A stretch of DNA of 5,142 nucleotides from Burkholderiales bacterium. GTDB lineage: Bacteria > Pseudomonadota > Gammaproteobacteria > Burkholderiales > Burkholderiaceae. Made by a program: the position numbers and the translations under genes. This document shows, piece by piece, positions 1 to 5,142 of the stretch. The notes beneath the pieces are model-generated. The model was given only the letters and a program-made list of their open reading frames with translations. It was not told where the DNA came from and did not search any database. The stretch spans positions 1 through 5,142 of the forward strand of contig CANBQJ010000256.1 in the NCBI GenBank assembly GCA_947371645.1, given 5' to 3'. How positions within the stretch are numbered: the first letter of the stretch is position 1; the number at the start of each line of letters is the position of its first letter.

Positions 1-311
1 CCAACGGCAACCCCCTGGCCGACTTCTACACGAACGCCCAGGCCCCTGCCAACCTGCGCATCCCCTGCACCACCGTGGGCACGAACGTGCCGACCAACGC
101 CGTCACCTGGACCGCCACCAGCGGCACCATCGACGGTTGCCCGGCTCACCTGTCGACCGCGCCTGCCGCCATCACCACCGCCACGGGCCCGATCGCCGCT
201 GGCCAGAAGATGGTGTCGTTTGACGTGGCCGCCTGGGCCGACCTCTGGTTCTACAGCAACCCCATCTTCGTGGAAGTCAATGGCTCCACGCTGGTGGCTG
301 GCGTCAAGTAA
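1..311 (+). CDS. C-terminal fragment of a probable exported protein
   Basis: The reading frame is open from the left edge (first full codon at base 3) to the TAA at 309-311, giving 102 visible residues of a longer protein whose start is outside the window. The fragment is rich in Ala, Thr, Pro and Val and has only two Lys and one Arg, typical of secreted or periplasmic proteins. Two Cys, in the short stretches RIPC and DGCP, could form a disulfide. The end reads as beta strands, with DLWFYSNPIFVEVNG close to the C-terminus. A terminal SNPI-hydrophobic-V motif recalls the C-terminal beta domain of CehA/McbA-type PHP metallohydrolases, but this is a weak resemblance from memory and no catalytic part is visible. 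The GTG at 75 is unlikely to be the start because coding-like sequence continues upstream in frame. The gene is separated from its neighbour by a strong terminator. The coding call is firm; the family is uncertain. Confidence 0.7.
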   Translation, partial: NGNPLADFYTNAQAPANLRIPCTTVGTNVPTNAVTWTATSGTIDGCPAHLSTAPAAITTATGPIAAGQKMVSFDVAAWADLWFYSNPIFVEVNGSTLVAGVK

Positions 312-326
312 GACCTGTCGCTTGAG

Positions 327-343
327 GGTGGCTTGAGGCCACC
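327..343 (+). repeat. Small hairpin ahead of the terminator
   Basis: A perfect 6-bp inverted repeat (GGTGGC at 327-332, GCCACC at 338-343) with a 5-base loop lies between the stop codon at 309-311 and the main terminator hairpin at 349. It has no T tract of its own. It could protect the 3' end of the upstream mRNA or assist termination; that role is inferred only from its position. Confidence 0.45.
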
Positions 344-348
344 GCAGC

Positions 349-389
349 AAGGCACCGTGCCAAGTGAGGCACGGTGCCTTTTTTGTTTT
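349..389 (+). terminator. Strong rho-independent terminator
   Basis: A perfect 13-bp stem is formed by 349-361 (AAGGCACCGTGCC) and 368-380 (GGCACGGTGCCTT), with a 6-base loop AAGTGA at 362-367. It is followed by a T-rich tract (TTTTTTGTTTT, 379-389). This is a textbook intrinsic terminator 38 bases after the upstream stop codon. It ends the upstream transcription unit and separates it from the operon that follows. On the opposite strand the stem is preceded by A's rather than followed by T's, so it is directional. Confidence 0.93.
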
Positions 390-429
390 GTCATCTTCCT
401 GGCATGAAGCATGGGTCTACTGCAGCCCC

Positions 430-435
430 AAGGAG
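430..435 (+). promoter_or_regulatory. Shine-Dalgarno site AAGGAG for the PCu(A)C-like gene
   Basis: AAGGAG at 430-435 sits 7 bases before the ATG at 443, an ideal spacing. It decides the start: in-frame alternatives upstream (GTG at 374 inside the terminator stem, ATG at 404) have no such site, and the peptide between them and 443 is not signal-like. It is the best ribosome binding site in the window, fitting the first gene of an operon. Confidence 0.85.
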
Positions 436-442
436 TACCCGC

Positions 443-937
443 ATGACCCAACTTGCCCGCATTCACGCGATCAACGCCATCGACTTGACCTTGCGCCGAC
501 GTCAGTTCATGAAAGCCGCCACCCTGCTGGCCGCACCCATGCTGGGCACCTCTGCACAGGCCTGCGAGTTCTTCGCCAGCACCTTGCGCGTCACGCACCC
601 CTGGACGCGCGTCACCGCCCAGGACGCCCCCTTTGCCGTGGTGATCATGAAGATCGACCAGGTCACCCGAAACGACCGCCTGATCGGCGTGCGCACGCCG
701 GTCGCGGCCCGCGCCGAGGTCGTCGGCTTGCAGCGCGGCGCGCAGTCGAGTCCGTCTGGGGTGAGCCTGCCCATCGAGCGCGGCGACACCTTGCAGCTGG
801 ATGAACAAGGCGTTCACCTGCGCCTGCTCGACCTGACCCAGCCCCTGCTGATCGCCCGCTCTTACCCCATGACGCTGATCTTCGAGCACGGCGGTGTGCT
901 GGATGCCGAGCTCAACGTCGACTACGAAGCCGCTTGA
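443..937 (+). CDS. Tat-exported PCu(A)C-like periplasmic protein (degenerate copper ligands)
   Basis: This encodes a 164-residue protein. Residues 18-24 (RRRQFMK) followed by a hydrophobic stretch and the end TSAQA (36-40) form a twin-arginine signal peptide, with cleavage expected after Ala40, so the product should act in the periplasm. The mature part follows the PCu(A)C (former DUF461) pattern: HPWTR at 52-56, NDRLIGV at 77-83, a turn around 113-116, GVHLRLLDL at 123-131, QPL at 133-135 and a final strand pair with LIFEHGG at 145-151. Family members pass Cu(I) to cytochrome oxidase using an H-X10-M-X21-H-X-M motif. Here there is no Met between residues 70 and 142, the first His position is Val94, and the HxM has become H125-L-R127. 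Copper binding in the usual way is therefore doubtful. It is the first gene of the operon and has a strong ribosome binding site. Fold assignment is fairly sure; function is open. Confidence 0.8.
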   Translation: MTQLARIHAINAIDLTLRRRQFMKAATLLAAPMLGTSAQACEFFASTLRVTHPWTRVTAQDAPFAVVIMKIDQVTRNDRLIGVRTPVAARAEVVGLQRGAQSSPSGVSLPIERGDTLQLDEQGVHLRLLDLTQPLLIARSYPMTLIFEHGGVLDAELNVDYEAA

Positions 938-976
938 ACCGCATGGCCATCCGTTGCCCCCGCAATTTGAACCGCA
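934..976 (+). repeat. 10-bp direct repeat pair in the gene 1/gene 2 junction
   Basis: TTGAACCGCA occurs at 934-943, overlapping the TGA stop, and again at 967-976, 10 bases before the next start codon. The copies are 33 bases apart, about three helical turns. An 8-bp palindrome ATGGCCAT (943-950) lies just after the first copy. This could be a small duplication left during assembly of the operon or a binding site; chance is not excluded. Confidence 0.4.
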
Positions 977-985
977 GTACACACC

Positions 986-1852
986 ATGTCCAATGCCCTG
1001 AGCACGGCCCTGCCTGAGGCCACCGTCTCCACCGCCACCCCAGCGCTGCCCCGATTGGCCTGGTGGCGAGAGCCCCTGCTGCATTTCCTCTTGCTGGGCG
1101 GCCTGCTGTTCGCTGCTGACCACGTGCTCGTGAGCCGAGCGGACGACCCCCGCACCATCGTGGTCGGCCCCGAGGTGGATGCCGAGGCCCGCCAGACCTT
1201 CAAGGGCGCCCGTGGCCGCGAGCCCAATGCCCAGGAGCTCGAAGCGCTGCGCCGCGTCTGGCTGGACAACGAGGTGCTGTACCGCGAAGGCCTGGCCTTG
1301 CAGGTCGACAAGGGCGACACCGCCATCCGCGAACGCGTGATCTTCAAGGCCCTGAGCGTGGTGGACGCCAACACCAAGCTGCCCGCCGTGGACGACAAGG
1401 TGCTGCGCGAATGGTTCGACGCCCACCGCGCCAAATACGACGACCCCCCTCGCTTCGATTTTCAGGAGGCCGTGCTGGCCGGGGAGCCCAGCGAGGCCCG
1501 TGTGCGCGCCCTGGTGGCCAACCTCAGCAATGGCACCGGCGGCGACGCCGAAGCCGGCCTGCGGGTGTTCAAGGCCCGCCCGCTGCCCAACCTGGACCTG
1601 AGCTACGGCCCTGAGTTCGCCAAGGCCCTGCAGTCCCTGCCTGCGCAGACCTGGCAGGCCGTGCACGGCAAAGACGGCTGGCGTGCCATCCGCATCGACG
1701 GCGTCACACCCGCCAGATCCGGGCAGTTCGAAGCCTTGCGCCAGGTCGTGCAACAAGACTGGACCGATGCCACCTTGGCCGCACAACGCAGCGCGGCCGT
1801 GCACAACCTGTCCAAGAAGTACACCATCCTGCAGGCAGGAGCCGCACGGTGA
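986..1852 (+). CDS. Membrane-anchored PpiC/parvulin-like protein (probably non-catalytic)
   Basis: This encodes 288 residues. A short N-terminal tail leads to WWREP (26-30) and one hydrophobic segment at about 31-49, which should anchor the protein with its body in the periplasm. Residues about 56-124 are a charged helical, SurA-N/PpiD-like region, including NEVLYREGLAL (95-105). Residues about 140-262 match the PpiC family in outline, with YGPEF at 207-211 and a Trp-containing strand near 225-236. The family isomerises peptidyl-prolyl bonds or acts as a folding chaperone. The usual catalytic His of the first strand is absent (FDFQEAV, 157-163), and the conserved His of the last strand appears to be Trp232. 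I infer a chaperone or scaffold role. The start at 986 has no good Shine-Dalgarno sequence and lies 48 bases after the previous stop; it was chosen because it yields the full WWREP-anchor region. The gene overlaps the next by 4 bases (GTGA). Proteins of this type often neighbour HupE/UreJ genes. Confidence 0.8.
   Translation: MSNALSTALPEATVSTATPALPRLAWWREPLLHFLLLGGLLFAADHVLVSRADDPRTIVVGPEVDAEARQTFKGARGREPNAQELEALRRVWLDNEVLYREGLALQVDKGDTAIRERVIFKALSVVDANTKLPAVDDKVLREWFDAHRAKYDDPPRFDFQEAVLAGEPSEARVRALVANLSNGTGGDAEAGLRVFKARPLPNLDLSYGPEFAKALQSLPAQTWQAVHGKDGWRAIRIDGVTPARSGQFEALRQVVQQDWTDATLAAQRSAAVHNLSKKYTILQAGAAR
1837..1841 (+). promoter_or_regulatory. Shine-Dalgarno site AGGAG for the HupE/UreJ gene
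   Basis: AGGAG at 1837-1841, inside the end of the PpiC-like gene, is 7 bases before the GTG at 1849. It supports this GTG as the start and suggests both reinitiation across the GTGA overlap and independent ribosome loading. Confidence 0.7.
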
Positions 1853-2832
1853 AGCGCGGCAGCGAACGGGGCCGCCGCGTGCTGGCCTGGCTGTCCGGCC
1901 TGGTGCTGGGTTGGGCGCTGGCGCTGGCCTGGAGCCCGGCGCAGGCGCATGAAATGAGCATGGCCGAGATGCAGGTGCGCGAGGTCTCGCCCGGCGAATT
2001 CATCTGGCAATGGACGGCCTCTGAAAAGCGCTCGGCCGCAGACGACCTGCAACCCGCCTGGCCAGACGGCTGCCGCCCCGAAGCCAATGTGCTGCACTGT
2101 GGCGAAGACGGCCTGCAAGGCACCCTCTCCGTCAAAGGCGTGGGCCAGACCTATTCGGCTGCGCTGGTGAAGGTCTTCTGGCTCAACGGTGACAGCCGTG
2201 TCTACACGCTGACGGCGGCCCAGCCGACCGTTCACCTCTTCGGTGCTGCAGACGACAACCGCGGCATGGGCGAAGTGGCCCGTGCCTATGCGGTGCTCGG
2301 GGTGGAGCACATCCTCTCGGGCGTGGACCACCTCTTCTTCGTGATCGGGCTGCTCTTCCTCGTGGGCTTCAACCGCCGGTTGATGTGGACGGTCACCGCC
2401 TTCACCGCTGCCCACAGCCTGACCCTGGCCCTCAGCGCCCTGGGCTGGCTCACCCTGCGCCCGCCACCCGTGGAGGCCTGCATCGCGCTGTCCATCGTGC
2501 TGGTGGTGGTGGAGTCGCTGAAGCAGCAATCCACCTTGGCGCGTCGCTGGCCCGCGCTCGTCGCTTTCCTCTTTGGCCTGGTGCACGGTTTGGGCTTTGC
2601 CGGCGCCTTGCAGGAAATTGGCTTGCCGCCCAACCACATGTTCACGGCATTGCTCACCTTCAATGTGGGTGTCGAGATCGGCCAGTTGATGACCGTGGCG
2701 GCCGCATGGGCCTTGTGGCGCATGGTGGCACGCTGGCCTCGCGTGGCGGCCATGCGCACCGCTGCGCTCTACGGCATGGGCACCGTCGCTTCATTCTGGG
2801 CCTGGTCACGCGTGCTGGCCATCTTTGCCTGA
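1849..2832 (+). CDS. HupE/UreJ-family membrane protein with periplasmic N-domain
   Basis: This encodes 327 residues from a GTG start that overlaps the previous stop as GTGA. Residues 1-33 are a signal peptide with an arginine-rich n-region and an AQA cleavage end, leaving His34 at the mature N-terminus. Residues about 34-145 form a periplasmic domain with Cys75 and Cys84, a likely disulfide. About six membrane segments follow (roughly 155-173, 179-199, 208-224, 235-254, 263-290, 300-325). Family motifs are clear: GVEHILSGVDHLFF (151-164), FTAAHSLTLALSALG (185-199), FGLVHGLGFAGAL (242-254) and TFNVGVEIGQ (270-279). His154, Asp160, His161, His189, Glu222, His246 and Glu276 are polar residues within or next to the membrane segments and are candidates for metal passage. 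Relatives are proposed nickel or cobalt permeases of hydrogenase and urease loci, but this two-domain type usually occurs without those enzymes, as here. Substrate is unknown; a metal ion is an inference. It is separated from the next gene by 7 bases. Confidence 0.9.
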   Translation: MKRGSERGRRVLAWLSGLVLGWALALAWSPAQAHEMSMAEMQVREVSPGEFIWQWTASEKRSAADDLQPAWPDGCRPEANVLHCGEDGLQGTLSVKGVGQTYSAALVKVFWLNGDSRVYTLTAAQPTVHLFGAADDNRGMGEVARAYAVLGVEHILSGVDHLFFVIGLLFLVGFNRRLMWTVTAFTAAHSLTLALSALGWLTLRPPPVEACIALSIVLVVVESLKQQSTLARRWPALVAFLFGLVHGLGFAGALQEIGLPPNHMFTALLTFNVGVEIGQLMTVAAAWALWRMVARWPRVAAMRTAALYGMGTVASFWAWSRVLAIFA

Positions 2833-2839
2833 GCCGATC

Positions 2840-3463
2840 ATGGACGAAGTCATCCCCCTGTTCCCGACGCCCTTCATGCGCTGTCCCAAGGCCTTGTCGC
2901 CAGACCTCGTGAAAGGCCTGGCCGCGCACTTCAGTGCCATGGCCTTGCAGGACAACAACGCATCGGCGAACCTGTCGCACACCCAGATGCTGCGCCCCAG
3001 CGACAGCCCCTTGCTGGTGGACGCCGCCCGCATGATCACGCCCAAACTGGCCGAGATGGGGGCGCAGCTGTTTGGCGAGCGCCTGGGCTGGTCCATCAAG
3101 GAAATGTGGGTCAATGTGCTGGACCAGGGCGGTCGCCAGGCCATGCACAACCATGCCAACAGCTTCATCTCGGGCGTGGTCTACCTCACGCCTACGCATG
3201 CGTCGTCGCGCACGGTGTTCATGAAGTCGCCGGGTGGCCATGAGTTCTCCTTCAAGAACGACCACGCTGGCGTGGTCACCGGCCCCTTCAATGCGGAGAA
3301 GTGGGTGAGCCCCATGCCCGAGCCGGGTGACATGGTCCTCTTTCCCAGCTTCCTGATGCACGCAGTGCCGCCCAATGAGGGTGAGCGCCGCATTACCCTG
3401 GCCTTCAACGCCATCCCCACCCGGCTCGACTCCTGGGGCTACGCCGTCCAGTTCAGCGCATGA
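2840..3463 (+). CDS. 2OG-Fe(II) oxygenase, TIGR02466-type
   Basis: This encodes 207 cytoplasmic residues with no signal peptide, near the usual family size of about 200. It begins LFPTPF (6-11), the typical N-terminal strand of this family. The core jelly-roll motif is HNHANSFISGVVYL (103-116), followed by a PxPGDMVLFPSFLMHAV region and NEGERRITLAFN (179-190). His174 and Arg183/184 fit the distal iron-binding His and the 2-oxoglutarate-binding Arg. His103 or His105 would supply the proximal His. The acidic ligand expected two residues later is Asn at 107 if His105 is the ligand. Family members are predicted to hydroxylate unknown targets, and no substrate is known to me. The ATG at 2840 was chosen; a TTG at 2825 would overlap the previous gene but adds only five residues. 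The stop overlaps the next start as ATGA, so translation is probably coupled. Confidence 0.85.
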   Translation: MDEVIPLFPTPFMRCPKALSPDLVKGLAAHFSAMALQDNNASANLSHTQMLRPSDSPLLVDAARMITPKLAEMGAQLFGERLGWSIKEMWVNVLDQGGRQAMHNHANSFISGVVYLTPTHASSRTVFMKSPGGHEFSFKNDHAGVVTGPFNAEKWVSPMPEPGDMVLFPSFLMHAVPPNEGERRITLAFNAIPTRLDSWGYAVQFSA

Positions 3464-5142
3464 GCTTTCGCGGTCGCAGGTCTGGGTTGATGGGCCTGAT
3501 GCTGGCCTCGGGCTTCGCCAGCCTGGGCTACCAACTGGTGTGGACGCAGCAAATGGGCCTGTGGCTGGGGCACGAGTCAGCGTCCGTGCTGGCGGTGGTC
3601 GCGGCCTTTTTCGGTGGTCTGGCCCTGGGTGGCGTCTTGCTGGGGCGACGCATCGAGCGCAGCCCCCGGCCTTGGCGCTGGTATGTGGCGTGCGAGGCGG
3701 TGATCGGCCTGTGGGCCTTGCTGCTGACGGCCGTCCTGTACCCCGTTGGTGACCTGCTCTTGCACTGGATCGGACCCGACCCCACGGCGCTGCGGCAATG
3801 GGCCCTGGCCTTTGGCGGCGTCTTCGTCTGCCTGCTGCCCGCCACCCTGGCCATGGGCGCCACCTTGCCGGCCATGGAGCGCGCGCGGTCCTGCGTCATG
3901 GGTGGTCCACGTGAGCTGGCGGGCCTCTATGCGGCCAACACCCTGGGCGCCATGCTGGGCGTGCTGGCCTCGGCGTTCGTGTTGCTGCCTGACTTGGGTT
4001 TGCGCCAGACGGCCCTGCTGTGCGCCGGTTTGAACCTGGCCTGCGCTGCGGGTGGGGTGTGGGTGCTGGGCCGTGGCATTGCGCCTGGCGCGCAAGGTTC
4101 ACCCACCTTGGCCGAGGCCTCTGTCGGTGGATCCGGGGCGCCGCGCGAAGGCCTGTGGCGCCTGGCCTGCACCGGCCTGCTGGGCATCGCCTACGAAGTC
4201 ATGGTGGTGCGCGTGATCAGCCAGGCGGCCGAAGACACCGTCTACACCTTCGCGTTGTTGTTGGCGGTCTACCTGGTGGGCACGGCCTTGGGCGCTGCGG
4301 CCTGGCAGCGCTGGCGTCACCTGGTGCAAGGCCCTGGCGTGGGGGCAGACCTGGCGCGCGACCGCCTCCTGGTCGCCCTGGGCCTTGCCGTGCTGCTGGG
4401 CACGGCAGGCCTGTACGCGGCACCGGCCCTGATCGACAGTGGACGCAGCCTGTGGCAGGGCATGGGCGTGGCCCTGCTGGCCGAGGCCCTGGCGGCGCTG
4501 GTGGCCTTTGGCTTGCCCACCGTGCTGATGGGCGCGCTGTTCAGCCAGCAGCTTGAAGTGGCGCTGGCGCAGGGCCAGGATGCCGGCCGCGCCGTGGGCG
4601 TCAATGCCCTGGGAGCCGCCGTGGCCGCGCCCTTGTTTGGCGTGTGGCTCACGCCCGGTGTGGGCGCCAAGCTGGCCTGCCTGCTGGTGGGCGCAGGCTA
4701 TGTGCTCCTGGTGTCGCCCGCACGCTGGCGGCGCTCCTGGGTGCTGGGGCCGCTGCTGGTCATCGGCGCCACCGCCGCGCTGGCGCCAGCCCTGGTCTTT
4801 GTGGACCTGCCCGAAGGCGGCCGCGTGCTGAGCTACGACGAAGGCGTCATGGCAGCGGTCAGCGTGGTGCAGGACGAGCAAGGCGTGGCCCGCCTGCGCA
4901 TCAACAACCGCCAGCAAGAGGGCAGCTCGGGCACCTTGTTCGTGGATGGCCGCCAAGGCCTGCTGCCGCTGATGTGGCACCCGCAACCCCAGCGCGCGCT
5001 CTTCCTGGGGCTGGGCACCGGCGTCACCTCGTCCACCGTGGCCGAAGACGCCCGCATGCAGGTCGATGTGGCCGAACTGCTGCCCGAGGTCATCGCCGCT
5101 TCTCGCCATTTCTGGTCCGTCTTCGACCGCGACCAGCCCGCA
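3460..5142 (+). CDS. Polytopic membrane protein fused to spermidine-synthase-like domain (3' end outside window)
   Basis: The frame is open for 561 codons from the ATG at 3460 to the right edge, with no stop. Residues about 8-448 hold some twelve hydrophobic segments. The family signatures are MGATLP (132-137), GLYAANTLGAMLG (155-167), IAYEVMVVRVISQ (243-255) and GRAVGVNALGAA (376-387). After the last segment (about 428-448) comes a soluble part: YDEG with following strands (460-475), INNRQQEGSSG, then FLGLGTGVTSS (515-525), the glycine-rich nucleotide-binding loop, and VAELLPEVI (537-545), the acidic-strand motif. This layout is that of fused MFS-like/spermidine-synthase-like proteins. The loop is GLGTG rather than the GGGDGG of true spermidine synthases, so polyamine synthesis is unlikely; a SAM-binding or otherwise altered role is inferred. 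Relatives usually extend 150-300 residues further, and the decisive catalytic region is not visible. It overlaps the oxygenase gene by 4 bases (ATGA). Confidence 0.88.
   Translation, partial: MSFRGRRSGLMGLMLASGFASLGYQLVWTQQMGLWLGHESASVLAVVAAFFGGLALGGVLLGRRIERSPRPWRWYVACEAVIGLWALLLTAVLYPVGDLLLHWIGPDPTALRQWALAFGGVFVCLLPATLAMGATLPAMERARSCVMGGPRELAGLYAANTLGAMLGVLASAFVLLPDLGLRQTALLCAGLNLACAAGGVWVLGRGIAPGAQGSPTLAEASVGGSGAPREGLWRLACTGLLGIAYEVMVVRVISQAAEDTVYTFALLLAVYLVGTALGAAAWQRWRHLVQGPGVGADLARDRLLVALGLAVLLGTAGLYAAPALIDSGRSLWQGMGVALLAEALAALVAFGLPTVLMGALFSQQLEVALAQGQDAGRAVGVNALGAAVAAPLFGVWLTPGVGAKLACLLVGAGYVLLVSPARWRRSWVLGPLLVIGATAALAPALVFVDLPEGGRVLSYDEGVMAAVSVVQDEQGVARLRINNRQQEGSSGTLFVDGRQGLLPLMWHPQPQRALFLGLGTGVTSSTVAEDARMQVDVAELLPEVIAASRHFWSVFDRDQPA

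Noticed and set aside
393..421. Possible sigma-70 promoter using TCTACT (416-421) as -10
   Set aside because: The best -35-like hexamer, TTGTCA at 388-393, is 22 bases upstream of it, too far, and nothing resembling TTGACA is found at 16-18 bases. Not strong enough to annotate.
374..442. Longer N-terminus for the PCu(A)C-like protein starting at GTG 374 or ATG 404
   Set aside because: GTG 374 lies inside the terminator stem, and neither site has a Shine-Dalgarno sequence. The ATG at 443 has AAGGAG at perfect spacing and gives a proper Tat signal peptide.
251..1804. 517-codon open frame on the minus strand
   Set aside because: It covers the antisense of two well-supported + strand genes and the terminator. 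Its translation is rich in Gly, Gln, His and Arg with no recognisable domain, as expected from reading GC-rich codons backwards.
1603..2637. 344-codon open frame on the minus strand
   Set aside because: It lies opposite the PpiC-like and HupE/UreJ genes, whose motifs are clear. The antisense product is low-complexity His/Gln/Arg-rich and has no plausible ribosome binding site that I can see.
3194..3203. 10-bp palindrome ACGCATGCGT
   Set aside because: It lies inside the oxygenase coding sequence, has no partner site nearby and is explained by codon choice in GC-rich DNA.
4099..5109. 336-codon open frame on the minus strand
   Set aside because: It is opposite the long membrane-protein gene with strong family motifs. 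The composition (Gln, His, Gly, Ala runs) is typical of an antisense shadow.

Overview
The window is GC-rich and every gene I can support lies on the + strand. The G/C-biased third codon positions, leaderless-looking ATGA/GTGA gene joins and the protein families present suggest a Burkholderiales-type betaproteobacterium. That placement is an inference from composition and family mix; no rRNA or marker gene is present to confirm it.

Layout. Bases 1-311 hold the C-terminal end of an upstream, probably exported protein. It is closed by a strong intrinsic terminator (13-bp perfect stem plus T tract, 349-389), preceded by a smaller hairpin. After only about 40 bases a new transcription unit starts and runs off the right edge. 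It contains five tightly packed genes: (1) a Tat-exported PCu(A)C-like periplasmic protein (443-937), (2) a membrane-anchored PpiC/parvulin-like protein (986-1852), (3) a HupE/UreJ-family membrane protein with a periplasmic N-terminal domain (1849-2832), (4) a TIGR02466-type 2OG-Fe(II) oxygenase (2840-3463), and (5) a polytopic membrane protein fused to a spermidine-synthase-like Rossmann domain (3460 to beyond 5142). Gene-to-gene distances are +48, -4, +7 and -4 bases, which supports an operon.

How they may work together. Three products belong to the cell envelope: a metal-chaperone-like periplasmic protein, a tethered folding factor and a putative metal permease. Two are enzyme-like: an iron-dependent oxygenase and a SAM-type nucleotide-fold domain attached to a membrane transporter-like body. 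No hydrogenase or urease gene is present, so the HupE/UreJ name should not be read as function. The PCu(A)C-like protein lacks most of the Met/His copper ligands, and the PpiC-like protein lacks the histidines expected of an active parvulin. Both look like repurposed folds. The combination resembles a metal-linked or protein-modifying envelope module of unknown substrate; this is inference.

No tRNA, rRNA, CRISPR array, insertion sequence or phage gene was seen. Long minus-strand open frames are present but look like shadows of the GC-rich coding strand.
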